Assembly (NCBI GenBank): GCA_025363695.1
Contig: JANYDI010000107.1
Span: 1 to 11,779, forward strand
DNA from: Opitutia bacterium
GTDB lineage: Bacteria > Verrucomicrobiota > Verrucomicrobiia > Opitutales > JANYDI01
Direction: 5' to 3'
DNA length: 11,779 nt
Both the position numbers and the translations under genes were made by a program. Positions within the stretch are counted from its first letter, which is position 1. Each line of letters begins with the position of its first letter. This document shows, one piece after another, positions 1-6,904 of this stretch. The notes below the pieces were generated by a model. That model ran no database searches. It had not been told where the DNA came from and saw only the letters and a list, made by a program, of their open reading frames with translations.

Positions 1-53
1 AAAGTTGCACTGGTTGCCGTTATGCGCAAAATGGTAGTGTGCTTAAATTCCAT
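1..53 (-). CDS. 5' end of an outward-reading gene, cut by the window edge
   Basis: Reading leftward from an ATG at 53-51, the strand is open to the window edge for 17 codons (MEFKHTTILRITATSAT). I do not recognise the product from so short a piece. The case for coding is comparative: the inverted copy at the right end (11718-11779) aligns without gaps, and over its last seven complete codons six of seven differences fall at third positions, giving ITATSAT against MTAISAT. The start is uncertain because the right copy has ATC where this one has ATG. No Shine-Dalgarno sequence is visible. It could instead be a non-coding repeat arm. Confidence 0.4.
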   Translation of the reverse strand, partial: MEFKHTTILRITATSAT

Positions 54-128
54 GATAAAAAACAACAAACTTTACCAAGAAAATTATGAATTTTAGACTT
101 TTACTCTTGACTATCTAGACGGTAGATC
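1..128 (-). repeat. Left arm of a large terminal inverted repeat
   Basis: The reverse complement of this segment aligns without gaps to 11643-11770, about 105 of 125 positions matching by hand count. The best block covers 23 identical bases around AAAGTCTAAAATTCATAATT, presumably the promoter or leader of the outward gene. The inner edge of both arms is GATCTACCGTCT. Here that GATC is also the 3' end of hairpin H3 of the adjoining composite repeat. The arm may continue beyond the window. Confidence 0.85.
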
Positions 129-261
129 GCTTCGCGATCGACCATAAGACCTTGGTGGGTGCCTTAGTATCTACCTGCTCGATGGGCAATTTTTATAAAT
201 ACGTAGTATTTTAAAAATTGCCCATCGAAAGGGGATCCTAAGGGGCACGAGTGCCCCTTAG
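125..261 (-). repeat. Composite palindromic repeat, partial copy A (H3-H2-H1)
   Basis: Read on the minus strand it begins with H1 (238-261, 11-bp arms CTAAGGGGCAC/GTGCCCCTTAG), then GGATCC, then H2 (180-227, a 48-nt near-perfect palindrome with outer arm CGATGGGCAATTTTTA and inner stem AAATAC/GTATTT), then a linker containing TACTAAGG, then H3 (125-139, GATCGC/GCGATC). It lacks H4. H1 encodes the last residues and stop of asd. H2 is identical to that of copy F at the other end. Confidence 0.88.
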
Positions 262-1176
262 TCCCTTACCTATCTCGAACATGTTGAGGGCGCCGCCTTT
301 TAGAAGGGGGTCGCCGATGGCAAAAAATGTGAGGGCCCGCGGGTCATCGGGGTCCTGGCGCAAACGGGCCACGGCGCAGGTTTTTTTTTGGGCATACTGC
401 AGCGTCTTTGGGGGGTCTTGGGCATAAAAATCAAGGTTTTTTTGGAGCACTTCGGCGGCCTGACTGGGCTCAATGGGCCTATCGAAGCGAGCATAAATAG
501 TCATCGCATGCGGACGCGTAGTGGGAACGCGTACACAGGTAGCGTGCACGGCTAAGTCAGGTCGATTGAGGACTTTTTGGATTTCCTGACGCACTTTGAG
601 CTCCTCATCACTAAAACCATCGGAACCTAATAGACCGATACATGGCCACAGATTGAACGCTAAAGCTTCAGGGTTTTGGGGCAAAAGGGCCTCTTTTTGC
701 AATTGCTCCAAAAGCGCTTGGCCAGCGCCGGCAGCGGACTGGTAGGTAGAAATCATGACTTGCGCAAGCCTTCCCAATTTCTGCAAAGGCGCCAAAGCCA
801 TGAGGGCAATCGTGGCAATGCAATTGGGGCTGGCCAGCAATTTCTGCGATGCATCTACCTGATGGCCATTGACTTCCGGGATTACGAGCGGGACCGCAGG
901 GTCCTGGCGAAAAGCACTTGAGCCATCGATCACGCGGCAGCCAGCACGCAGCGCTTCAGGAACCCATTGACTCGATACATCCGCTTGCGTGCAAAAAAAC
1001 ACTTGGTCCAGTCCAGCAAAACACCCCGGGGCCAAGGCCTGCACTTCAAGCCCCTCAAAACGCTGAGTTGCCCAGCGGGATGACGCAAACACGCGCAGCT
1101 GCAGCGGCCCTGCCTCCCTACAAAGTTCTAAAAGCGCTTGACCGACGAGCCCCGTTACGCCTACAATGCCATCCAT
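238..1176 (-). CDS. asd: Aspartate-semialdehyde dehydrogenase
   Basis: Reduces aspartyl phosphate with NADPH to aspartate semialdehyde, the branch point to lysine/diaminopimelate, threonine and methionine; cytoplasmic. An N-terminal Rossmann motif GVTGLVG (6-12) is followed by the active-site segment SPNCIATIA with the nucleophile Cys119, a YQSAAGAG substrate loop, the RPHAM segment holding the conserved His, and a C-terminal KGGALN matching the family's KGAA-N motif. At 312 residues it is slightly short for the family (about 330-345). The ATG at 1176 is the first possible start: a TAG lies in frame three codons upstream. GGAGGG lies about 16 nt upstream, far for a ribosome site. The last residues (GTRAP) and the TAG stop are read from repeat hairpin H1. 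The start abuts that of the divergent transpeptidase gene. Confidence 0.93.
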   Translation of the reverse strand: MDGIVGVTGLVGQALLELCREAGPLQLRVFASSRWATQRFEGLEVQALAPGCFAGLDQVFFCTQADVSSQWVPEALRAGCRVIDGSSAFRQDPAVPLVIPEVNGHQVDASQKLLASPNCIATIALMALAPLQKLGRLAQVMISTYQSAAGAGQALLEQLQKEALLPQNPEALAFNLWPCIGLLGSDGFSDEELKVRQEIQKVLNRPDLAVHATCVRVPTTRPHAMTIYARFDRPIEPSQAAEVLQKNLDFYAQDPPKTLQYAQKKTCAVARLRQDPDDPRALTFFAIGDPLLKGGALNMFEIGKGLRGTRAP

Positions 1177-1749
1177 ATGTTGCTACTGCCAACCCTCCAA
1201 AAGCCAAAATTTAATGATCTTCGTACCCGCGTATCCGCAGAAATACCTCCGTGCTGGGTTTTTATTTCACTGTCAGAAAAATCGCTAGACCTCATGTATG
1301 AGGATACGCCTTTAAAGGCTTACCGTATAGGAATCAGTAAAAACCCTCCGAGCTGCCTAGAGCATTCTCTTGGCAGCCCCTGGGGTATCCACCGTATTTG
1401 CGAGCGCATTGGCGACGGGGAACCCATAGGAATGGTGTTTGAGTCCCGCAAACCCATAGCGCATCACGCTATCCTATCCCATGCTGATTTTCAATTTATT
1501 ACAACGCGGATTTTACGTTTAGAAGGCCTGGAAGCCGGTATTAATCAGGGTAAAAACGCCGAAGGCCAATGCTGCGATACCCTCGAACGCCACGTCTATA
1601 TTCACGGAACTCCCTTCGGGGACAAAATCGGCAGCAGCTTCACCCGCGGCTGCTTTGTCCTTGAAGACAGCGCCATGCTGGAGCTTTATGACCAGCTCCA
1701 GCCCGGCTGCCTCGTGTATATTGAGCGACAAATATGCGTTACCAAGTGA
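1177..1749 (+). CDS. L,D-transpeptidase-like protein (YkuD domain)
   Basis: A YkuD-fold protein, a family that forms 3-3 cross-links in peptidoglycan or attaches proteins to it through a Cys nucleophile. From the ATG at 1177 it has 190 residues: an N-terminal strand region (CWVFISLSEKSLDLMYEDTP), then GSPWGIHRICERIGDGEPIG, then the core HGTPFGDKIGSSFTRGC with His143 and Cys159. The usual motif continues with Arg (GC-[IV]-R); here it reads GCFVL, so that Arg is absent. No signal peptide or membrane segment is visible, odd for a periplasmic enzyme; the true start may differ, or the protein is exported otherwise or inactive. The TTG at 1138 would overlap asd by 39 bp and is less likely. The gene ends 11 bp inside the convergent exported-protein gene. 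Confidence 0.8.
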   Translation: MLLLPTLQKPKFNDLRTRVSAEIPPCWVFISLSEKSLDLMYEDTPLKAYRIGISKNPPSCLEHSLGSPWGIHRICERIGDGEPIGMVFESRKPIAHHAILSHADFQFITTRILRLEGLEAGINQGKNAEGQCCDTLERHVYIHGTPFGDKIGSSFTRGCFVLEDSAMLELYDQLQPGCLVYIERQICVTK

Positions 1750-2269
1750 TCTTAACGGAAGGACGCGTCTTGGAGTTTCCTTGAAACTTACCAAAAACAG
1801 ACACTTCTGCTCCATTTATCTTCTTTGCATAGCGAGGAAGGTCAAACTGAAACTCTTGCTTCTCTTTTCCTGGCTTAGGATCTTCCTTGACAATGATGTT
1901 CAACTGCTTCAAACCAGAAGGATAAAACTTATGCGTAAAATCATGGAGCTTTGAGGCGTACAACTTGACGGCCAATACATCATTGGTTGATTTGCCGTTA
2001 TTTTCAAGCTTCACTAATTGCCAAGCGCCCTTGCTGTCCTTAGCATAAACATCCCAGTCTGCCTTACCTGCCTTAGAAGCATTCACCAGCTTTATAAAAG
2101 CGGGGTCCTTGGCTGGACTTAAAATAAAACGTTCCTTAACCTCCGCCTTGGCCTTAACTTCCGCCTTAGCTTTTGGCGTTTCCAAGGCCTCTTTAGCCTC
2201 CAGGGAAGATAAACTCAGCGCACAGGCCAACAATACTAGAATAGACAAGTATTTCTTTTCAAATTTCAT
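1739..2269 (-). CDS. Small exported protein of unknown function
   Basis: I do not recognise this 176-residue protein. Its N-terminus is a signal peptide: positive start MKFEKK, hydrophobic core to about residue 21, and a possible type-I cleavage after SSLEA (residue 25). LLAC at 13-16 loosely resembles a lipobox, so a lipoprotein is a second option. A lysine/alanine/glutamate stretch with a tandem KAKAEV repeat (33-45) follows, probably a linker, then a mixed region ending FGKFQGNSKTRPSVKITW. AGGGGG lies only 2 nt before the ATG, too close for an ideal ribosome site. It overlaps the transpeptidase gene tail-to-tail by 11 bp (1739-1749). A perfect TTGACA at 2307-2302 on this strand lies 32 nt before the start, with no good -10 box behind it. 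Confidence 0.75.
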   Translation of the reverse strand: MKFEKKYLSILVLLACALSLSSLEAKEALETPKAKAEVKAKAEVKERFILSPAKDPAFIKLVNASKAGKADWDVYAKDSKGAWQLVKLENNGKSTNDVLAVKLYASKLHDFTHKFYPSGLKQLNIIVKEDPKPGKEKQEFQFDLPRYAKKINGAEVSVFGKFQGNSKTRPSVKITW

Positions 2270-2350
2270 AACCCCCTAACCGTCTCAAAATTCAATAGAT
2301 CTGTCAAGTGTTTTTTTAATAAAAAATACTCAGTCTAAGCTAAAAAAAGC

Positions 2351-2622
2351 TAAAGGGCTAAGGGGCGCTTGCGCCCCTTAGGATCCCCTTTCCGATGGGC
2401 GATTTTATAAAATGCTAGCGCATTTTAATAAAATCGCCCATCGGGAAACGATATACTAAGGCCCATCCAGATCGCGAAGCGATCCGGGAGTATTTTTTGA
2501 ATTACCTCGAGCCGGTTTGAGGGGGGCATTGGGGGTTCGGACAAAGAACTGAGCGCGACGTGTGTTACAGCACTCGAGCGCGAGAGTGATGCCGTCCCAA
2601 CCCCCAATGCACCCCTCAAACC
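2351..2622 (+). repeat. Composite palindromic repeat, full copy B
   Basis: H1 is 2358-2381 (CTAAGGGGCGC/GCGCCCCTTAG), then GGATCCCCTTT, H2 is 2392-2444 (outer arm CCGATGGGCGATTTTAT, inner stem AAAATGC/GCATTTT), the linker has TACTAAGGCCC, H3 is 2470-2484 (GATCGC/GCGATC), and H4 is 2514-2622 with 24-nt arms starting GGTTTGAGGGGGGCATT and matching at 23 of 24 positions. The H4 interior differs from that of copies C and D. Unlike the others, this copy does not follow a plus-strand gene. It fills most of the 366-bp gap between the exported-protein gene and the rhodanese gene; the rest (2270-2350) is AT-rich leader of the minus gene. Confidence 0.9.
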
Positions 2623-2635
2623 TCAAACCACCCCT

Positions 2636-2950
2636 ATGAAAAACCTATCTGCCAACGAAGCCCAAGCGCTGCTCCAAAGCGGCCAAGCCCTACAAGTTGT
2701 GGACATCCGCAGTCCGCAAGAGACCCTGTACTTTATGCTGCCGGGCGCCATTAATATACCGATGGATCAGTTCCCAGAAGCCCTAACAAGCTTGCGTAAG
2801 GATGTCCCGATTTTGCTGTATTGTCGGCGTGGCATACGTTCTAGTAAGCTTTACGAGCATATCAAAGATACCCCGCAGCTGCCTGAAGTTTTTTTGCTCA
2901 CAGGAGGGCTGGAGGCTTGGAAACGCGATGTAGATCCTGACACGCCCTAG
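2636..2950 (+). CDS. Single-domain rhodanese-like sulfurtransferase
   Basis: A 104-residue cytoplasmic rhodanese domain, the fold that carries sulfane sulfur on a Cys persulfide; the physiological donor and acceptor cannot be read from sequence. Visible landmarks are VVDIRSP (21-27), the LPGAINIP segment (35-42) and the active loop CRRGIRSS with Cys63, a six-residue loop typical of sulfur-transferring members, then TGGLEAWKRD near the end. The family's usual G-H-I before xGAxNIP reads F-M-L here. The size matches GlpE/PspE-type proteins. The ATG lies 13 nt after repeat hairpin H4 and I see no Shine-Dalgarno sequence. The TAG stop shares a CTAG palindrome with the stop of the convergent minus-strand gene. 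Confidence 0.88.
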   Translation: MKNLSANEAQALLQSGQALQVVDIRSPQETLYFMLPGAINIPMDQFPEALTSLRKDVPILLYCRRGIRSSKLYEHIKDTPQLPEVFLLTGGLEAWKRDVDPDTP

Positions 2951-4101
2951 GCTGAGGGAGCTGCGTAAATGCTTAATTGCTTGTAAAACCGCTCATAATC
3001 ACTGCTGAGGGGCTCTGACAACATATTTACCGCTACATTTGCAAGGTCTTTAAAAACACTCATAGCCGATCCTCGGTGAATAAAAGGGTTTGGCTCACTG
3101 ATCGCCATAGAGATATCATGTTGCAAGGTGAGTAAAAACAGGCTCTTTGTGGCAGCTTTCAGGTCCTGCATGGTAAAACGAGCATCCTTCCTTTCAACCG
3201 AAAACACAAGGGCAATAAAACATTTCTGGAGCGCCAACAGATCTATCGCTTTTTGGCTCCCAAGGACAAGATAGACTTGTGCCATCGCAGTATCTTTGCC
3301 CAAGGCTCTTAGATCCAAAGTCTGGGAGCCTATTGGGGCAAAAAAATTCCCACCCGTGCTGAGCAAAAGGCTGGCGGCCAACTCCATGTCGATAGCCTCC
3401 TGCACCGCATTGCGCTTGAGTACCGCTTTAATGGCCTGAATGTACCCTTGTCGCACGGAGGGACTCAGGAGATAAAGGTACTCAGGGGCTTTTTGGAACA
3501 GATCCTTTAAAGCCCCTAACTTAAGAACGCAGCCTGGGTATTTATCGGATAATTGGGCGCTCATCCCTTCTGTGATGCTTGAAAACTCAGCATAGGCTTC
3601 CTCATAAATTTCTGGACGATTACACGCATTGGCCAGCATGAGCACGAGCAAGCCCCTGGCGCCCAAATAACAGTCTTGTGCAGTAAAATAGGGATCTCCT
3701 ATGGCTACCAGCTGGGCAACGGAGCCCAGATTTTTCGCCAAAAGCTCCATATCTCTGCGCGCCTGCGTAGGCGACTGCTCCTGCAAGGGACGCATAACAT
3801 TCGGCACCAAAGCATACTCGGAAGGGTTGCCCTTAAACCCTATTTTACAACGCGCAAAGGTGTCCTTAATCTGTTCCACCTGCTCGTCTGAAAAAACCAT
3901 TTGGCACAAATCTGCAGTCTTTTTTTTACAGTTTTGTCTTGTTCTTTTTGGTTTTGGAGCAGGGATTTTTTCCTGCTCAGGGAAGGCTCGCTTCGTTTTT
4001 TGATTTTCAAAGGCATCTATAATTTCATTTATCGTGATCCCTTTGGCAAATGGCGGCAGCGGCAGGGCAGGCTCTGCTTCAGGATTTGCCAGACGCCACA
4101 A
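2947..4101 (-). CDS. Unrecognised 384-residue protein, start uncertain
   Basis: I do not recognise a family. The first 30 residues are proline-rich (PALPLPPF), residues about 30-65 are lysine/arginine/proline-rich and probably a linker (PAPKPKRTRQNCKKKT), and the remainder looks mainly helical with no clear membrane segment or catalytic motif. The only candidate start in frame is a TTG at 4101. Yet the frame stays open upstream to a TAG at 4182-4180 and reads plausible protein there (YDPEAPTSIKRAIL), with no ATG, GTG or TTG. The upstream gene stops at 4136, and the ATG in its ATGA is in another frame that ends after 36 codons. The natural reading is that this is the distal part of the upstream gene, joined by a -1 frame change, or a product started at an unusual codon. 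Confidence 0.6.
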   Translation of the reverse strand: MWRLANPEAEPALPLPPFAKGITINEIIDAFENQKTKRAFPEQEKIPAPKPKRTRQNCKKKTADLCQMVFSDEQVEQIKDTFARCKIGFKGNPSEYALVPNVMRPLQEQSPTQARRDMELLAKNLGSVAQLVAIGDPYFTAQDCYLGARGLLVLMLANACNRPEIYEEAYAEFSSITEGMSAQLSDKYPGCVLKLGALKDLFQKAPEYLYLLSPSVRQGYIQAIKAVLKRNAVQEAIDMELAASLLLSTGGNFFAPIGSQTLDLRALGKDTAMAQVYLVLGSQKAIDLLALQKCFIALVFSVERKDARFTMQDLKAATKSLFLLTLQHDISMAISEPNPFIHRGSAMSVFKDLANVAVNMLSEPLSSDYERFYKQLSIYAAPSA

Positions 4102-4135
4102 AATGGCCCTTTTGATGCTTGTAGGCGCTTCCGGA

Positions 4136-4426
4136 TCATAAAAGTTTGCGTTCCAACACAGTAAGGCGCAACTCCAGCTCTAGATGGGCAATGAGCTCAT
4201 TGACCCTGTGGTGGTCTCTCTTGGCCAAGGATTCTCCGATACACGGAACATAGACTTTGAATGCCTCCTTCTGGCGTTCATTGAGCTGCTCAAAGGCTTG
4301 CCGACCGAGGTCCTCTTGTTGATGAATGGCTTTATCATGGTTTTCAACAAAGCCATCTACAGCTTTTACCGCTAAAAAAGCAAAGATTATCCCTAAAAAG
4401 ATTACTGATGACTTATGTAATGGCAT
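4136..4426 (-). CDS. Membrane-anchored 96-residue protein, perhaps the front of a split gene
   Basis: The product starts MPLHKSS and has one hydrophobic segment (about residues 8-24, VIFLGIIFAFLAVKAV), an uncleaved anchor or signal sequence. A charged, glutamine/glutamate-rich region (EDLGRQAFEQLNERQKEAF) with coiled-coil character follows, ending in ELELRLTVLERKLL. No family recognised. A promoter with a perfect -35 box lies just upstream and implies a very short leader. The stop sits in ATGA at 4139-4136. The protein-like frame that continues beyond the stop is -1 relative to this one, so this and the 384-residue protein may be a single anchored protein of about 490 residues, interrupted by mutation or by programmed frameshifting. 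Confidence 0.6.
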   Translation of the reverse strand: MPLHKSSVIFLGIIFAFLAVKAVDGFVENHDKAIHQQEDLGRQAFEQLNERQKEAFKVYVPCIGESLAKRDHHRVNELIAHLELELRLTVLERKLL

Positions 4427-4434
4427 AGCGTAGT

Positions 4435-4463
4435 TAAATAAGTAACTACCAGTATTATGTCAA
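4435..4463 (-). promoter_or_regulatory. Candidate sigma70-type promoter for the 96-residue gene
   Basis: On the minus strand TTGACA (4463-4458, perfect -35) is followed after 17 nt by TATTTA (4440-4435, 3 of 6 matches). Transcription would start within a few nt of the ATG at 4426, so the mRNA would be almost leaderless. Confidence 0.4.
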
Positions 4464-4497
4464 ATCAAATTTATTTTTCAAGGGCCCATAAAAAGGC

Positions 4498-4526
4498 TTG
4501 AAACCCAGCGACCCTAAAACTAGAAC
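4498..4526 (+). promoter_or_regulatory. Candidate promoter for trpS
   Basis: TTGAAA (4498-4503) and TAGAAC (4521-4526) are separated by 17 nt, five and four matches to consensus. The ATG of trpS follows 17 nt after the -10 box, which leaves a leader of only about 10 nt and no Shine-Dalgarno sequence. Confidence 0.35.
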
Positions 4527-4543
4527 CTATTGCACGTTCTCCT

Positions 4544-5530
4544 ATGTCTGCAAAAACCCTGCTCACCGCTGCTCAGCCTACGGCTGCCTTGCATTTAGGC
4601 AATTATCTGGGCGCCATCCAGCACTGGGTACGCTTGGCTCCGCAGTACCGCTCCTATATTTTTATTTGCGACCTGCATGCGCTCACCGTACTCCCGCAGC
4701 CCGCACAGCTCCGAGCCCATACGCTCGAGGCTGCCGCCCTGTACCTGGCTTGCGGATTGGATCCAAAGCACTGCGCCCTTTTTGTTCAGTCCCACGTACA
4801 CGGCCATACGGACCTAGCCTGGATCCTCGCTTGCCTGTGTCCTTTGGGGGAGCTCCAACGCATGACTCAGTTTAAGGATAAATCTAGCACGCCCAGCGAC
4901 GGCTTTGTGAGTTCCGGCCTCCTTTACTACCCGATTTTGCAAGCCGCTGACATCCTCATTTATAATGCCGATATCGTCCCTGTTGGACACGATCAAAAGC
5001 AGCACCTCGAGCTAACGCGTGACATGGCCAGCCGCTTCAACCAGCGCTATTCGGAAACCTTTACGCTCCCCACTCCTTATATTCCCGAACAAGCCGGCCG
5101 GATTATGTCTCTACAGGATCCCACGCGCAAAATGTCCAAATCGGACCCCAACCCAGCTGCTACGCTGTTTTTGTTAGACCCACCCAACACCCTACGCAAG
5201 AAAATTCGCAGTGCTGTTACGGATTCCGAAGCCCGTATCGCCATCGGCCCTGAAAAACCCGGCATCACCAACTTGCTCAGCATCCTTGCCAGCCTCAAAG
5301 GCATCCGCCTCGAAGAAGCCATGGCCCCCTTCGCAAGCAGCTATGGCCCCCTCAAGGACGCCGTCGCCGATGCCGTCATAGAAGCCCTAACGCCCATCCA
5401 AACCCGCTACCAGGCCATCATCCAAGACCCCCAAGCCATCGAGGCCATTTTAACCCAGGGAGCCCGCCAAGCCCAGGCTCAGGTGGATAGCATGATGGAG
5501 AGGGTAAGGCATAAAATTGGTTTGAAATAA
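4544..5530 (+). CDS. trpS: Tryptophanyl-tRNA synthetase
   Basis: Class Ic aminoacyl-tRNA synthetase that charges tRNA-Trp with tryptophan using ATP; cytoplasmic and essential. The ATP-binding signature occurs as HLGN (17-20) in PTAALHLGNYLGA, the second as KMSKS (196-200). Between them lie DLHALTV, SGLLYYPILQAADIL and GHDQKQHLELTRD, the conserved tryptophan and AMP pocket. The 328-residue length is normal. The ATG at 4544 gives MSAKTLLTAAQPT, matching the usual N-terminus. It is separated from the divergent 96-residue gene by 117 bp that holds both promoters. The TAA stop is followed after 2 nt by repeat copy C. The next gene, a TrpX-like binding protein, is convergent, so no operon links them. 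Confidence 0.97.
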   Translation: MSAKTLLTAAQPTAALHLGNYLGAIQHWVRLAPQYRSYIFICDLHALTVLPQPAQLRAHTLEAAALYLACGLDPKHCALFVQSHVHGHTDLAWILACLCPLGELQRMTQFKDKSSTPSDGFVSSGLLYYPILQAADILIYNADIVPVGHDQKQHLELTRDMASRFNQRYSETFTLPTPYIPEQAGRIMSLQDPTRKMSKSDPNPAATLFLLDPPNTLRKKIRSAVTDSEARIAIGPEKPGITNLLSILASLKGIRLEEAMAPFASSYGPLKDAVADAVIEALTPIQTRYQAIIQDPQAIEAILTQGARQAQAQVDSMMERVRHKIGLK

Positions 5531-5793
5531 GGCCAAGGGGAGCGAGCTCCCCTTGGATCCCCTATCGATAGCGAATTGTGAAAATGCGATGCATTTTCAA
5601 CAATTCGCTATCGGATGAGGCGATACAAGGGCCCTCACAGATCGCGAAGCGATCCGGGTGTATTTTATGAACTGCTTCGAGCCGGTTTTAGGGGTGCATT
5701 GGGGGTGCGGACAAGGAAGGGAAGTGCGTAGCGCACTTTAGGCGTGAGTCACTTCCATGACACAGCATCAACCCCCAATGCCACCCTAAAACC
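5531..5793 (+). repeat. Composite palindromic repeat, full copy C
   Basis: H1 is 5533-5556 (CCAAGGGGAGC/GCTCCCCTTGG), H2 is 5566-5613 (outer arm CGATAGCGAATTGT, inner stem GAAAATGC/GCATTTTC), the linker has ATACAAGGGCCC, H3 is 5640-5654 and H4 is 5684-5793 (arm GGTTTTAGGGGTGCATTGGG, with ACCCCCAATGC on the other side). Inside H4 a second stem GGAAGTG/CACTTCC encloses GTGCG/CGCAC. It fills the whole 255-bp gap between trpS and the convergent TrpX-like gene, and its last 8 bases form the end of that gene. Confidence 0.9.
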
Positions 5794-6760
5794 CTGCAAC
5801 TTCAATGCCTAACGCCTCAGCTACTTCGTAGTTGATCGCAAGCTGTGTTTTTTGGGGCTTCTTGATGCCCAGCGATTGCGGGGTTGCTGATTTATCGAGT
5901 ATCTTCAGGGCCATTTCGCCGGTGAGGCGCCCAATTTCAAGGTAAGAGACGCCCACAGAGGCCAAAACGCCGCGCTGGACCAAGTCTGGGTCGGCGGAGA
6001 ATACGGGGATTTTATGCTCTGAGCTCATACTTAAATAGCTCGTTAACGAGGAAACAACCAGGTTGTCTAGCGGGATATAGAGCGCGTCAACCTTGCCCAC
6101 CAAGGCAGCAATGGCAGCAGTGATTTCGCTATTTTTGCTGACAGCCTTTTCAATGACCGTAAAACGTCCATCTGCTTTGATGGCTTTTACCATAATGCTT
6201 GAATTAATTTCGCCTGAATGGTAGACGATGCCCAGGTTTTTGGCTTCCGGCAGTATTTTTTCTATCAAGTCTAATTGGGCGGTAATGGGCTGCTCGTCGC
6301 TCACGCCCGCAACCCAAAGGTCTCCATGCGTTTTGGACTTCAAGAGCTTGGCCAAGACGGGATCGGTAACAGCAGAGAATAAAAGCGCAATACCTTGGTT
6401 TTCTAGGGCATTTTTCAAGCTCTGAGCCATAGGCGTCCCGATAGCAATGGCTAAATCGGGCCGAAGCGCTGCAAATTTTTTGGCAATTTCTGCAGCATAC
6501 TGCGTGCTGCCTTGGGCATTTTCAAGAGCCAGACGTATGTTTTTGCCAGGCAGGTAGCCGTTTTCTTCCAGGACAAGGATAATCCCTTCGCGTACCGCAT
6601 CTAAGGAAGGATGCTCGACAATTTGAGCAATGGCCAGCGTAGGCATCGCAGCAGCAGCTGGATTGTAGAAAATACGCCAAGCAATAAGCGAGCCCAGAAG
6701 CGCAAAGGCAACAAGGATGCCAGGCCATCGGGTTTGCGAAACATTTAAAGTAGATTTCAT
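5786..6760 (-). CDS. TrpX-like ABC-type substrate-binding protein
   Basis: A type-1 periplasmic binding fold of the ABC_sub_bind (COG2984, TrpX-like) family, 324 residues. Residues 14-30 form a hydrophobic segment (GILVAFALLGSLIAW), then FYNPAAAAMPTLAIAQIVEHPSLD begins the mature domain; it may be cleaved after AAAA or stay anchored. Family features include LDAVREGI, RPDLAIAIGTPMAQSL, FSAVTDPV, LGIVYHSGEINS and a C-terminal GRLTGEMALKIL. Such proteins usually bind a small solute, aromatic amino acids in TrpX, but no permease or ATPase gene is present here. The ATG at 6760 has no clear ribosome site. A TTGACA at 6801-6796 lies 35 nt upstream with a weak -10. The last two residues (GF) and the TAG are encoded by the outer arm of repeat hairpin H4. 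Confidence 0.85.
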   Translation of the reverse strand: MKSTLNVSQTRWPGILVAFALLGSLIAWRIFYNPAAAAMPTLAIAQIVEHPSLDAVREGIILVLEENGYLPGKNIRLALENAQGSTQYAAEIAKKFAALRPDLAIAIGTPMAQSLKNALENQGIALLFSAVTDPVLAKLLKSKTHGDLWVAGVSDEQPITAQLDLIEKILPEAKNLGIVYHSGEINSSIMVKAIKADGRFTVIEKAVSKNSEITAAIAALVGKVDALYIPLDNLVVSSLTSYLSMSSEHKIPVFSADPDLVQRGVLASVGVSYLEIGRLTGEMALKILDKSATPQSLGIKKPQKTQLAINYEVAEALGIEVAGF

Positions 6761-6831
6761 GATCTGGACAGTACTTTGAAGAGCCCGCGTGCGTCTGTCA
6801 ATCGTAGAACTTGTTTTAATCGTTTTTTAAA

Positions 6832-6856
6832 GATTTTTTGATTATATTAAAAAATC
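6832..6856. promoter_or_regulatory. AT-rich inverted repeat between two divergent binding-protein genes
   Basis: GATTTTTT (6832-6839) and AAAAAATC (6849-6856) are perfect complements around a 9-nt centre. The site lies in the 144-bp divergent region (6761-6904) between the TrpX-like and the urea-type binding-protein genes. It could be an operator or only part of an AT-rich promoter region. Confidence 0.3.
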
Positions 6857-6904
6857 ATAAAAATTAAGATTGAAAGCTGTCCAAGAGTTTTTAAGGTAGT
6901 GGTT

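Noticed and set aside
238..261. H1 as an ordinary rho-independent terminator
   Set aside because: The stems are strong and well placed, but all are followed by GGATCC and C-rich bases and lack a T tract, so they do not fit the canonical terminator model.
1138..1176. Longer transpeptidase-like protein from the TTG at 1138
   Set aside because: It would add 13 residues overlapping the asd start, with no ribosome site; the ATG at 1177 is simpler.
2425..2619. Minus-strand open frame inside copy B that shares MPPSNRLEV with one inside copy D (10159-10347)
   Set aside because: The shared peptide only reflects nucleotide identity of the repeat. In copy C the same frame hits TAA three codons after its ATG, so there is no conserved coding.
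4137..4139. ATG in the ATGA overlap as the start of the 384-residue gene
   Set aside because: That ATG is in another frame, which ends at TAA after 36 codons and reads less like protein than the frame of the 384-residue gene.
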